Positions 17,244 through 27,230 of a stretch of DNA of 35,444 nt are shown here, piece by piece; the stretch's first letter is position 1; each line of letters starts with the position of its first letter. The position numbers were made by a program, and so were the translations under genes. The DNA is from Zelonia costaricensis (Eukaryota > Euglenozoa > Kinetoplastea > Trypanosomatida > Trypanosomatidae). Below the pieces are notes generated by a model. That model searched no databases. It worked only from the letters and a program-made list of their open reading frames with translations, and was not told the origin of the DNA. The stretch lies in NCBI GenBank assembly GCA_030849075.1, contig JASAOO010003279.1, forward strand, positions 1-35,444, in the 5' to 3' direction.

Positions 17244-18557
17244 TCAAGCGGCGCTCTTCGCCTTCGATGCCTTCCACAGCACCTCGCCCTGCTGAACAAT
17301 GTGACGAGTTGCTGCCGCTTGCTGCGCGGAGGCCTCCGCGCTGCTCATGTACGACGCTGGCGCCGTCCCGCAAGAGAGCCGCCACATCTGCGCTGCCTCG
17401 CTGTCCTTCTCGCACACCGGCGCCATGGCCTGCAAGCAGATCTCCTCGCCCGCCGCCAGTGCCCGCACCGGCACCACGTAAATCCATTTGCCGTCCGCAT
17501 GCCCTTGAAAGTCGTAGCCGAACGTTTCGCGAAAAAAGGCATTCATCTTCTCCGCGCAGCGCTCGCGCGAGGTGCGGGCGACGGCGTACGCGTTTGTTGC
17601 CGTCCCACCGTGCGGGAAGAGGTGCACGAGCGGGACGATGCCAATCGACCGCACCGCGCCGATGGAGAGCGGGGTGGAGTGGGAGAGCGAGACGCTGACA
17701 GCCCAGCGAAGGACGTGCAGTGGGACCTTGTTCACGAGCGGCCCGCCGTTGATGTAGTTGCGAATCATCTGCAGCAGCACATCCGCCAAGCACGTCTCGT
17801 TTGGGTCGAAGACCACGTCGTCGTCGAAGTACGGCGCGTTCTGCAGCGTCGGCACTTTGCTCAACAGCTCGGCGAAGAGGTGCCGGGGATCGGTCAGCGG
17901 GCTGCTCTTCGCGGTGATGAGGTCGGAGACGATCATGCCGAGAGAGGAGAAAAAGAACTGACAAATGTCGGCATCGCTGTTGTCGCCCGTGTTGAGCTTG
18001 TGGAACTCGGCCTCGCGTCGGGCGTCGTAAAGGCTGTTGCGGTCCTCGCTGCCGGCTGCCGGGTCGCCGGAGTCGGTGTTGGCATCCTTGAAGCCGATGA
18101 TCAACGCTTCTGGAATGGCCAGCAGCGGCGTGAAGGCCTCGACGCCAGTCGTCACGCGAAACGTGTGCTCACGGAAGGCGCTGCGTTGCCGCGTCATCAT
18201 GACGTTGGGGTGCACAAACACGTGGTGGTCGTGGCACCACATCATCAGCTGGTAGTACGAGTGCGTGTCAGCCCAGACGGAGAGGTCCACCGCGAAGAGC
18301 TTGTAGAGGCGGCGGCGGTGCCTCATGTGAAGCTCATATCTGTTGGCCCTGCCCTGAGCGCGCGACAGCGCTTCCGACTCGCAGCTATCCGCTGCATCGG
18401 AGGCGGGCTTCTCTTGAGCCGAAGAAGAGCACACAGCCGCCACCTCCTCCGCGACCGCCGTCTGCTGCTCCTGCAAGCCGACCAACCAATCTTGAGCTCG
18501 GGTGTGCGCAGTACACGCGTCGTTGGCCCCCACTCGATACAGCGCAGGAGACTCCAT
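17244..18557 (-). CDS. Divergent SET-domain protein (SETD/Rubisco-LSMT-like lysine methyltransferase fold)
   Basis: The protein has 437 residues. The first 75 or so are polar and likely disordered. From about residue 110 the layout fits SET proteins of the LSMT/SETD3/SETD6 kind, which transfer methyl groups from S-adenosylmethionine to lysine (or histidine) side chains: an N-SET strand region with REHTFRVTTGVEAFTPLLAIPEALIIG (129-155), a large helical insert (about 195-300), then IVPLVHLFPHGG (307-318) in the place of the family's VDMFNH-S motif, and VVPVRALAAGEEICLQ (361-376) matching the late AGEEI-x-x-x-YG strand. The Asn-His pair is Pro-His here, and the tyrosine after GEEI is not evident, so activity may be altered or lost. 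The ATG at 18557 is the first ATG in frame; the frame stays open a further 62 codons upstream but only from a GTG. Confidence 0.8.
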   Translation of the reverse strand: MESPALYRVGANDACTAHTRAQDWLVGLQEQQTAVAEEVAAVCSSSAQEKPASDAADSCESEALSRAQGRANRYELHMRHRRRLYKLFAVDLSVWADTHSYYQLMMWCHDHHVFVHPNVMMTRQRSAFREHTFRVTTGVEAFTPLLAIPEALIIGFKDANTDSGDPAAGSEDRNSLYDARREAEFHKLNTGDNSDADICQFFFSSLGMIVSDLITAKSSPLTDPRHLFAELLSKVPTLQNAPYFDDDVVFDPNETCLADVLLQMIRNYINGGPLVNKVPLHVLRWAVSVSLSHSTPLSIGAVRSIGIVPLVHLFPHGGTATNAYAVARTSRERCAEKMNAFFRETFGYDFQGHADGKWIYVVPVRALAAGEEICLQAMAPVCEKDSEAAQMWRLSCGTAPASYMSSAEASAQQAAATRHIVQQGEVLWKASKAKSAA

Positions 18558-18707
18558 TCGGCAAAAAGGGAGCGTGAACGGCACTCGGCGGCAGATGGAT
18601 GTGGTGCCAGAGCAGGCGTCTCTGTGATGACAAGGCCCACGGAGGAGTGGCCGTGTCGCCACCGTTTGAACGGGAAACAATGCACGTGACCGAAACCAGA
18701 CAGAAAG

Positions 18708-18726
18708 CACCGGCAGGGCGCCGGTG
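18708..18726. repeat. Short hairpin in the SET-gene leader
   Basis: A perfect 7-base inverted repeat (CACCGGC and GCCGGTG) with a 5-base loop lies between the candidate splice acceptor and the SET start codon. It could fold in the 5' UTR; no regulatory role is shown. Confidence 0.4.
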
Positions 18727-18752
18727 TTTGTAGATACCCTCACTGAGGGGAG

Positions 18753-18805
18753 CTGTGACGCGCGAAGGGATGAGTGAATCGAAAGCGAAGGAGCGAAAAC
18801 AGAGG
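18753..18805 (-). promoter_or_regulatory. Candidate polypyrimidine tract and splice acceptor for the SET gene
   Basis: Sense-strand TTTTCGCTCCTTCGCTTTCG and following pyrimidines lead to CGTCACAG (AG at 18754-18753), for a leader of nearly 200 bases. Pattern-based. Confidence 0.45.
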
Positions 18806-19203
18806 CAGTTAAAGATGGATATCGATGTTAGCCCCCTAGGGACCGCAGGTGGACGGGAGCGCACGTACTCCTGGCGATTACCACAGTTCTCACAGACCCC
18901 ACGAGTCGCTGACATCCTCACTCTCTCCCCCTCGCGTATAACATTGTAACCTTGATTCATATTTCTTTAGGTCCGCCAATCATCGCGCAACGTATGGAAA
19001 ACTCCGCCCGATCTTCACGAAATCCCAAGCGCGCGTGCGCGCTCCAGGGGGTGGGGGCGGGAGGGAGGGCTTTCCAGCTCACTGGCTAAAGTAGAACTCA
19101 GTGCACCAATGTCTGCGCACCCAGTGTTCAGGTTTCCTCCATCTCAGCACAGACGCTCAAACCTATGTCCAACCAAGACACACCGGTGTTTCCGAGACTC
19201 ACG

Positions 19204-19262
19204 AGGTGTGCGCCGTCAGTGAGTATAGCATTGGGATGGAAGGGTACGTCTGTCAGCACGGC
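19204..19262. repeat. Dispersed repeat, copy 1 (SIDER-like retroposon fragment)
   Basis: This 59-base stretch is identical, base for base, to 35386-35444. The flanks diverge immediately to the left (ctcacg versus ctcgca) and cannot be compared to the right because the window ends. A short, highly conserved core within degenerate flanks, located in 3' UTR-like spacers, matches what is known of Leishmania SIDER elements. The exact family call is from general knowledge and needs a library search. Confidence 0.65.
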
Positions 19263-21673
19263 GCGCAAGGCGCTACGACAAAGCAGCATACCTGTATCAC
19301 ATCACGCGGCGCACACAACCCCTCGAGAGGGAGGGAAACCGGCGGGCGGGAAGAAAGGCACGGGCAACGGGCAAGTGCAGCAGCGCACGACGCGGCAGGA
19401 GAGAGCGCAGGGGGCAGCACACGTGCGTCCCGCTTCTAGGAGTGTGATGATGGTTTGGAACTCACCGGAGGAGNACGGGCACGCCGGGGCCCGGCCCGGC
19501 CAGCACAGCAGCTGCTGGCGCTGCTGCGGCACCCTCAGATCGGAGCGAAAGATGAAGTTCAAACGGTGGTCGTCAGCGACGCATCGGAGTAGTAGTAGTA
19601 GGTGAGGACTTTTTCATCCCGCGGTGCCTGCGCTGGCAGCAACTGATAGTTGGCCATGCTTCTCTTTGAAGCGCTCGCAGTGGTGGTCCAAGAAGCCACC
19701 TGGAGTCAATTTTGTGCGAGTGTGAGAGCACGGGAGGCAGTGTGGAAAACACCTCCGCCACCGAAAAGGAGTGCAAGAAAAGAGGAGTGGTCTGACAAAA
19801 GGTACGCGGCTGAGCGCACACAGCGCACGATGCGACGATGCCAACACGGTTGTCGTCCTCTTCACCATCGCATGGCATCGCCCGCATGCGCGGTCCGCGT
19901 TCTCGCAAGGGGCACATTTCCACGCCACCTGTTCACCCTCTCAGCAGTGTCAGCGTGTGCCTGAGTCTTGCGCCACCGACACTCGTGGGACAAGGAATGC
20001 GAATCCAGCGCTGCAGCTCACGAGGGGATGGGTTGTGTGCGCTGCTAGACAGCGCTGCAGCTTACCCAGCTCGGGCACAGGTTGTCGAAGACTCTCCGCA
20101 CAGTTAATTTCTTTTTTGTTTGTTTCGCAGTTTCAGTTCGTTTCTCGTTGCACGTTGTGAGAGGCGTCAACAGCTTCTCTCGAACTCTCGCTTCGTCGCA
20201 TTCAACGTTTAGAGAGTCGTGCACCACCTGGCGAGGTCCGGCGCTATAATATCGTCCGTGGCGACGCGCGCAAGCGATCCGATTGCGTGACTCGGCTGCT
20301 CTCCCTTCCGCCCGGCTTGTTACGCAACCATCCTCCTCGCAGCGCCATGCGCGTTGCACGGCAGATACCCGAGCGTTTTCCACGCGCGGACGGACAAGCA
20401 CGTGGGGGGGGTGCGGGACTGTGGAGCACAAAGTAGAGGAGAATGGCGAGGAAAGGAGAAGCAAAGAAAGGACGCACCCACACAGAGACATACACACAGA
20501 AAAGAGAGGAGGGAGCCAGTGCGGTGGACGATCATCACCGTGAGCAAAAGGACGATGAAGGAGGGCCTTGTCCCAGAACAGTGCTCGAAGAAGAGGGGCT
20601 GAAGCGCACCGTCGCATGCACCTCAAGGGCGACGCAGCGGGTCAGGACAGAGAGTGAAGCGGTTCTGCTGCCTTGCGCAAGAAACATGAAGCAAGCCCAC
20701 CGTTGGAGAGGAGGTGCGAGGCAGGCAGCGGACGGCGGTCGCGACACGCGCGTGAAAGCTCCTCCAAAATCGCCGACTCGAAGGCTGTGAGTACGTGGCG
20801 GTGGAGACGATGATCAGGACGACGAAGAAAAGAGGAGTGAAAGGGGAAACGAGGAAAGGCACGCGCACGCAGAAGACCAACACTCTACGAGGAACAGGAG
20901 ATGGGACGGACAGGACAATGACAAGAGGGAGAAGCGACTTCCCGGGAAGGCAGAGATGGAGAAGCAAACACGACTAAACCAGTGCAGGCTTTTCCTTTTC
21001 TGCTGTCTCGAAAACAAAAGCAGAAAACAAGCAAGCAACCGACTGCAACAACAGTGAATGTACGTACACGCACACACATCCGCCCACCCATACTAACCAG
21101 AAAAAAAGAGCCCACCGGAAGGGAAAGGAAAGGACGCAACGAACAAAAGAAGAGATTGCAACTCCACGGTTCATCATCGCATCGGTCGATGTCGACGAGA
21201 GAATGAAGAACAGAAGGAGTTTACACACCGCGTCTCTGTTGTCGTGGTGCCATCCGCTAGAAGAGGTCGACGCGGAGGACGGTCTCACCGAGGGTTCGAA
21301 GAAAGGCGCAGATTCGCAGGAAAAGAAAAAGGGGAGGGGGGGGGGGCAGAACGAGCAGCTTAACAAAAACGTGACCCTCAGCAGCGCGAGTTGCTCCTGT
21401 CGTGCCCAGCCCCCTTGCCTTCACACCCAGCATCTCTTCCCGTGTGCGCGCAGAACCCCAGCGTCATGGCGGTGCAGAAGAGAAAAAAAAAGCAGCTGCG
21501 CTACAGAGACAACACCTACGCCCCTTCACCTTTCGTTTTCCTCTGCCGTCTCGCCCCCCCCCCCCACACAGCCGCCGCCTCCGACGCCGGATGCCGAGAC
21601 GAAAATCTCCTCCTTGCGCGCGCACGCACAGACACACGCACACGTGCAGGCTCGCGGGGCAGGATTGCTGCGC

Positions 21674-22702
21674 TTACTCCTCCTTCGACGTGTCGTCTAA
21701 CGATTCCTCCTCCGCGAGCACGTGCACGGGGCCGTCGGAGCCGCGCGCGGCGCTGCTCTTGAGATGCTCCGCCTCCGCCGTGGCCTTGGCTCGGTTGGCC
21801 TGAATGTTGAGGTACGTGTACAGGAAGCCGGCGGAAAGGGCGACGAAGATGCCGAAGTAGCCGGTGCTGTTTGGGTACTGGTTGAATATCAAGATGCCGA
21901 GGAAGGTCAGCGGGATCTTGTTGAGCGAGCCGACAACGCTCATCGTCGTGGGCGAAGTGATCGACATGCACCAAAAGACGGAGAAGGTCATAAAAGAGCT
22001 CACGATGACAGAGAAGATGAGCACCATCTTGCCGCCAGCGCTTGCCTCGCCAATCGCGGCGATGAACGGGCTGATCTCACCGAAGCCCATGATGAAGAAG
22101 AAAGGCAGGCACAGCAGGTTGTTGTAGAAGACAGGGCCGTAGCGACCGATGGAGCTGCTCACCGCACCGAGCACCGCCTTCATGTACAGGGTGTAGGAGA
22201 AAGTGGAGACGATGTTGAGGAAGGTCCAGAAGATGCCCCACGCCGTCACCCACTGATCGCCCTTGGCGCCAAGGTAGCTGCCGAAGATCATGAGCGCGAA
22301 CGTAAAGTACACAGACGGCGTCTGCGCCTTGCCGTAGAGGAACTTGTCGCCGAGCGCGGTGAACACGACGGCCAAGTTCTTCAGAATCGTCTGCGCGGCA
22401 ACCGACATGGTGCCAAGACTCTTCATCGAGGTGAACAGCATCGTCACAAAGAGCAGCGTGAGCGGCAACCACTTCTTGGCCACGTCCATGGAGAAGCTCG
22501 GGTACTCGACGAAGCGGCCCATCTTTGCCATGGTGACGAGGAAGAGCGCACCACCGGTCTGCAGCATGAGAATGGCGAAGGGGTAGTTCATGTCATACGT
22601 GTTCATGACCAGCTTGTTGACCAGAATCATGCTCACACTGCAGAAACTGTACAAGACGACTGAGAGCCCCGTCTCCATCATGTTGTGGGGGTGCTGCGCC
22701 AT
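21674..22702 (-). CDS. LPG2: LPG2-type Golgi GDP-mannose transporter
   Basis: The protein has 342 residues, close to the length I recall for Leishmania LPG2 (about 341). This nucleotide-sugar antiporter carries GDP-mannose into the Golgi lumen in exchange for GMP, supplying mannosyl-phosphate for lipophosphoglycan and other phosphoglycans. About ten hydrophobic segments cover residues 11-300. The two substrate-binding signatures known from yeast Vrg4 are present: FYNN at 192-195 and GSLNK at 258-262 (GALNK in Vrg4; the Ala-to-Ser change is conservative). The N-terminal block VLYSFCSVSMILVNKLVMNTYDMNYP is split here only for naming: the core is SVSMILVNKL. A hydrophilic, acidic tail of about 40 residues faces the cytosol. 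The ATG at 22702 follows a clear pyrimidine tract. It is absent as such from animals and is a classic Leishmania glycoconjugate gene. Confidence 0.95.
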   Translation of the reverse strand: MAQHPHNMMETGLSVVLYSFCSVSMILVNKLVMNTYDMNYPFAILMLQTGGALFLVTMAKMGRFVEYPSFSMDVAKKWLPLTLLFVTMLFTSMKSLGTMSVAAQTILKNLAVVFTALGDKFLYGKAQTPSVYFTFALMIFGSYLGAKGDQWVTAWGIFWTFLNIVSTFSYTLYMKAVLGAVSSSIGRYGPVFYNNLLCLPFFFIMGFGEISPFIAAIGEASAGGKMVLIFSVIVSSFMTFSVFWCMSITSPTTMSVVGSLNKIPLTFLGILIFNQYPNSTGYFGIFVALSAGFLYTYLNIQANRAKATAEAEHLKSSAARGSDGPVHVLAEEESLDDTSKEE

Positions 22703-22725
22703 GGTTGGTGGGCGTGTGGGATGCC

Positions 22726-22807
22726 CTGGGGTGTCGGCGGAGGGATAGGGGAAAGAGGATGAGGACGGAGAAGGTAAGAAGTGAAGCACACCTAGAGGGG
22801 GGGGGTT
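22726..22807 (-). promoter_or_regulatory. Candidate polypyrimidine tract and splice acceptor for LPG2
   Basis: The sense strand is strongly C/T-rich from 22807 down to about 22740 and then reads CACCCCAG (AG at 22727-22726), placing the spliced leader about 23 bases before the ATG at 22702. Confidence 0.5.
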
Positions 22808-24472
22808 GAAGACGGTGATCAGCCACCCAGAGGCGGCGACAAATAAAGCGAGATTTCAGACGAGAAACAAACACACACAAAAAGCCTTGGGTGATGCGCG
22901 TGCCAATATACGGTGGCCCCGATCAGAGACGAGAGCAAAAAGAAGGGGGGGAGGAGGCGGGGCAAAGTCGAAAAATGACGTGGGAGCGCAAAAGGAAAAA
23001 GCTGAAACACTGCCGCCGATTACGGAGACGGCAGGCACTACCACACACAGCAGGACAACCAAATCAATGCAAACACGAGAGAGAACAAGGGAGGGGGCCC
23101 CCGAGGTATACCAGCCGCGACTGCGCAACCTGCCAGCTTCCGCGCGCAGACGAGACAGCGAAAGAGCGCTAAGCAAACACAAAAAGGCGAGTGAAAAAAA
23201 AAAGCAAAGCCAATACGAAATAAGTATGCTTGTGGATGCCCACTTCGATGCGTCTGATGGGTTGGTGGAGGGCTGAGAGAGAGAGTGCGCGGCGTGGGAG
23301 CTGTGAAACTGGCAACACGGAAGCGGATACTGCGGTGGTGCACGCCGTAGAGAGAGAGGGGGAACTGGGGCGAGAAAGGGGAAATGAGGCCAGGGAGAGA
23401 CAAACCCTCAAAAATGAAGCAAAAGAAGACACACAAAGACACACTGGGAGGTTGATATGCACCACGTTTTTTTTTTCGTTTAGTCGACGCACAAACGACG
23501 CGTAGAACAAAAAAAAACAGCTTCGGCGTACTCTGTCGTCGTTGGCTTTCCCCTGTTCCTTTGATATCACCCTTAGTTCAACGAAGGCAGCGGAAGAGGG
23601 GGATGGTGGGCGCTGCCTGGTGTGTGCGGGGGGGGGGTGCCGCTGAATGATGAAACAGGGGTGTGGCTGCACTGCACTGGAGGTGATAGAGAAGCGACCT
23701 GCTAGAAGAGGGAGATGGAGCAATGAAGGAGGATCGACTGTCTAAGCCAGTGGCTCTGAGAAACGAGCGAATCAATGGAAGTGAGGCAACGGGGGAGGAT
23801 GGAGGTGGGGGGTGCGTCCGGCGAAGCCGTAAAGTGAAGAATCCAACACTGCTGTATATACTAACACAAGCAGAGGCAACAATTGACAGAACCTGCAGAG
23901 AGAGAGAGCGATGCACCGCTTTCTAGCGTGCTTGAATTCTTACTTGTTTTCGCGTGGTAAGCACGGGTGGTTGTGTGGTGTGTGGAGAGACGGGGAAGGT
24001 GAATTCGATCGAGGAGGCGTCGCGGTATTGGTGGGGGAGCTATAAAGCTGGTAGAGGAGGCTCAGCGCAGGTAGGACGAGATGGAGCGAGGCGAGGAACA
24101 GAGCGGACGTGTATTAAGAGCGCGTGAGGTTCTTCGTGTCGGTGGTTTCAGGTTTGCGCACTCTCGTAGCCTCATAGTGGGGTTGCTGCACGCGTTGGCT
24201 GCAATCGCACGACAGCACGTGCTCGGTGAAGTCCGACGAGACGGCGAGGCAGGCTTCCAGAGGAGATCCGGCGCCCTGCTGAGAACGCTGCACCCTAGCA
24301 GTGCCCGTGTGCGCTTGTGGAAGTGGACGAGGCGCACCATCCTCCGAAAACTCTTGATGGGCAGCACGGCAACAGGATGGGGTTCTACTTCGATTTGGCG
24401 CTCATTTGAGGATCTAAAAACGGAGGGGGAGAGGACAAGAAGTGCCAGCTGGGAAGACAAGGAAGTAGAAAG

Positions 24473-24511
24473 CACACACACATACACACACACACAAACA
24501 CACACACACAC
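24473..24511. repeat. Imperfect (CA)n microsatellite
   Basis: About 39 bases of CA repeats broken by TA and AA interruptions, in the PNK-LPG2 spacer. Confidence 0.9.
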
Positions 24512-25023
24512 GCCAACAGAAGGGGGAGGGGTACACGCAGGGTGTGCCGCAGCGGAAATCAGCTTTAATGGCGGGGAGGAAGTCAGCAAATGCACTTTCA
24601 TTGAACTCTAACAAGTGCGTGAAAAAGTCGAAAGCCGATAAAAGAATGAACGCACAAACGTACCAGAAAAGGACAGTAAAGCGCACACGGGCGTTCACTA
24701 CCTGCTGATCAGCGAGCCGGAACTCTTTTCTTTTTCTTCGAACACCACACACCGCTCCCTTCCTCGCCAAGGTGTTCTTCGGTGGCCGAGGCCCGTACGT
24801 GAGCGCACGAGGATTTGTGGGGAGGAGGGGGGTTGAGGGAAGATTGAGGTCTGGAAAAGGCAAAGGCGAGGTACGCAGTAGGAAAGAAAGCGATGGGGAC
24901 AAGTTACAACAGGCGCAGCTTGCCGGTCTCTCTCTTCTTCTCGGTCTTTTCTTCACGGCTTCTTCTTCTGGTTTTTCTTTTTTGATGTGCCCCCGTGGAC
25001 GTGGCGGCGCGCCGCCACCTCGC

Positions 25024-25776
25024 TTAGTTCTCGATCCAGCCGTCCTCCTTAAACGTACGCTCAAACTCCGCCGCCGCCTCCGCCTGCGCCTCCAGCTGCA
25101 CGAGGGTCGGCACGTAGCGCACCATGCCCTCCTCTACGTCGCCTTGAATGCGCACCATCGCGTACGACGGCTTTGCCGTGAACACCTTCGCCACCCAGTT
25201 CACGGCGCCATCCGCGGCGAGCGCCTTTAGCTTCGCGCGGAAGTTGGGGGACAGGTTATGCTGGCAGTCGTCGACGATGCAGCTGCGCCGCAGCTCCAGC
25301 GTTTGCGCCACCTCCTTCAGCAGCCCCGCCTCCACGTCCTCCTCGCGGGTGTAATTGTTGATTGTCCCTGTAAGGCTGCTGCGAATGGCGTCGGAGGAGA
25401 TGATGACGTACGACTTGTGCACCATCTGCTTGTACCGTTTCGCCCAGAAGCTCTTGCCGCTGCCGTGGATGCCGACGAGGAGGAGAATGGTGGGCAGCGA
25501 CGGGTCCGTCTTGCGTCGCTTGGAAGAGGAGGAGGAGCCGCCGCCGCTGGAGCTGCCGTTGCCGCTGCTGCTGTGCTTCTTCTTGTCCCTTGAGCTGCGG
25601 CTGCCGCGGCTGCTGATGCGCTTGGTGCTGTCCACGGAGGCCGGCCGTATGCTGCGATACAGGAAGCGCAGGACGAGAAGTACGACGAAGCAGACAAGCG
25701 AGACGGCGAGTGGGCGCCGTCGTGCCTCCTTGAGCACCGGCAGCCGCCTCACCACGGCGTCCACGAGGGCAGACAT
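25024..25776 (-). CDS. Membrane-anchored P-loop kinase resembling polynucleotide 5'-kinase
   Basis: The protein has 250 residues. Residues about 22-40 form one transmembrane helix (SLVCFVVLLVLRFLY) flanked by Arg, with a short basic N-terminus, followed by a Ser/Gly/Lys linker (50-90) and then a compact kinase. The kinase shows a Walker A loop GIHGSGKS (102-109), the SSDAIR segment (127-132) found after the second strand in T4 polynucleotide-kinase-like and zeta-type P-loop kinases, and DDCQHN (169-174), which matches their D-x-x-x-N acidic strand. The likely reaction is ATP-dependent phosphoryl transfer to a nucleic acid end or small molecule; the substrate is not evident. No phosphatase domain is fused. 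The N-terminal helix could be a signal anchor for ER or a mitochondrial outer-membrane anchor. The ATG at 25776 follows a candidate acceptor at 25858-25857. Confidence 0.85.
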   Translation of the reverse strand: MSALVDAVVRRLPVLKEARRRPLAVSLVCFVVLLVLRFLYRSIRPASVDSTKRISSRGSRSSRDKKKHSSSGNGSSSGGGSSSSSKRRKTDPSLPTILLLVGIHGSGKSFWAKRYKQMVHKSYVIISSDAIRSSLTGTINNYTREEDVEAGLLKEVAQTLELRRSCIVDDCQHNLSPNFRAKLKALAADGAVNWVAKVFTAKPSYAMVRIQGDVEEGMVRYVPTLVQLEAQAEAAAEFERTFKEDGWIEN

Positions 25777-27230
25777 TCTATTCGTCGACCCAGCGGGGGG
25801 GGGGGCGCTGGTGTGTGGGGTGCGCTTTCCACGACTCGCTTTTTCGTTTTCAACAACTGCAACAACAGCGAACAAGACCAGCTGACTTACTTTTCTAGAA
25901 GTGGCGAGAAGAGAATCGTGAGTGTGCTTGTGTGTGAGTGTGTGTGCGCCCGATTCAAGTGGGAGGAGGGGGTGGGTGGAGAGAAGTGGAAAGAGGAGGG
26001 AGACGAAGATGAAGAGGGCTGATGCGAGGAAATCAGAGACCACTCGTGTGCGTAGAATTAAGGACGGCGAGTGCAGGCTTCGGTTTAGGGTGAGGTCGGC
26101 GGATTAAGTTGCGTCGATGCAAAGCTCACAGGCGGTGTGAGGCTCTGTGCGGCTGCCAACTCAGCTCGGGGGTGAGACTTCAAGAGGGGAAAGGGGTGTG
26201 TGGTCGAAAGAGGGGAGAGGGGGGAGGGGGAGGCGGCGGGGCAGACCCTATGCTGAGCGAGTAGGGGATCCTAACGGAGAGCGTGGGCGCAAGGCCAGGT
26301 GGTGGTACAATGGAGAGAAGAAGAGAATAGGGAGCGGGGGTTGGAACTTGAAACGCCTAGAAAGCACTGCGGCGGTAGCGCCGCCTTGCGTACTACCTGG
26401 TGCGGCCGATGCGAGCATGGCCTGAAGACCGAGCCTCCTCGCTTAAAGAAGCACGTGGGCAGCGCGTCGAGCACAGCGCTCGAGCGGAGCACCTTGTGGT
26501 GGTAGCACGATGAACAGACACAGGCCTGGAGTAGACACCACCGCCCCAGGAGCAAAGAACATCAACGACTCTTTGACCTTTTGTGTTCGTGTGCTTTTGG
26601 ACTCTACGAGACGATACACACAGACAACGAAAGGGGGCCTTCTGAACCGAGCACGCGGGTGCCTTTCCACGGACAGAAGGCGAGGGGGTGCGCTGCGCCT
26701 CAGCAAGCCCCGACCCCCCACCGCCGTGTGAATGCGTGTGTGCGTGTGCGATGGTGCAAAGGACGGGCTGCTCAGAACGGCCCAGAAAAGAGAGAGAGTT
26801 CACCACGTCCCCCCTCCCCCCCCTCACACACATACATCAAGCGCCACGCGGCGACATAAATCAACGGAGTGACCCACCGTTCCTCATCGCATCCATCCAG
26901 CGCCACCATCTCCACCCGCAGCTAAGCGAGAGGGCTGCACACGTGCACTACGTTCTCCCCGTGTGCGCAGGGAGAGGAAAAGAAGGTGGGGGTGGAAGGG
27001 CACGCGGTCACCGCCGACTAGCCTCTTGCGAACGCACTCAATACACGGCACTGCTGACCAGGAACCCCCACAGCGCGCAACAGGAAAACAAAGACACGAC
27101 GAGACTCGCACAAATCTATGCTGGCACGCCGGTTGACCACAACGACTCGAAGCGGCGTCGCTGCAGCCCAATGCCAAAAGGGTGCGTGTAAGGAGAGGAA
27201 CGCGAAACGAACGAGGACTCGCTTCGAGGC
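25777..27230. other. Spacer between the TAC40-like and PNK-like genes
   Basis: No gene is supported. It carries the PNK-like leader, a TG-rich patch near 25919-25948 and G/A-rich sequence at 26200-26240. It presumably contains the TAC40-like 3' UTR. Confidence 0.65.
25857..25885 (-). promoter_or_regulatory. Candidate splice acceptor for the PNK-like gene
   Basis: Sense-strand GTCTTGTTCGCTGTTGTTGCAG has its AG at 25858-25857, giving a leader of about 80 bases. Pattern-based. Confidence 0.45.

Larger units (their letters stand above)
18558..21673. other. Long spacer (3.1 kb): presumed LPG2 3' UTR and SET leader
   Basis: No supported gene; open frames are short and mutually overlapping. It holds the dispersed repeat copy at 19204-19262, an N at 19474 beside a 12-base palindrome (19506-19517), and A/G-rich sequence at 20430-21370. 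The unusual length and the repeat fit a long LPG2 3' UTR, where trypanosomatids often place stability and translation signals. Confidence 0.65.
22703..25023. other. Spacer (2.3 kb) between the PNK-like gene and LPG2
   Basis: No supported gene. It contains LPG2 leader sequence, poly-A/T tracts (23194-23203, 23467-23476, 23508-23516), a TATA-like AT-rich patch near 23850-23865 and a CA-rich run at 24473-24511. A minus-strand open frame of 179 residues at 24062-24601 is repeat-driven low complexity. Confidence 0.65.

Noticed and set aside
17217..18689. Plus-strand open frame of 490 codons opposite the SET gene
   Set aside because: Antisense shadow of a G/C-rich coding region with Arg/Val/His-rich composition and no domain.
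18558..18743. 62-codon N-terminal extension of the SET protein, Arg-rich like a mitochondrial presequence
   Set aside because: It begins with GTG and contains no ATG, so standard initiation would start at 18557.
24062..24601. Minus-strand open frame of 179 codons between the PNK-like gene and LPG2
   Set aside because: It is driven by a CA/TG repeat (Cys/Val string), has no domain, and its remainder looks like spacer.
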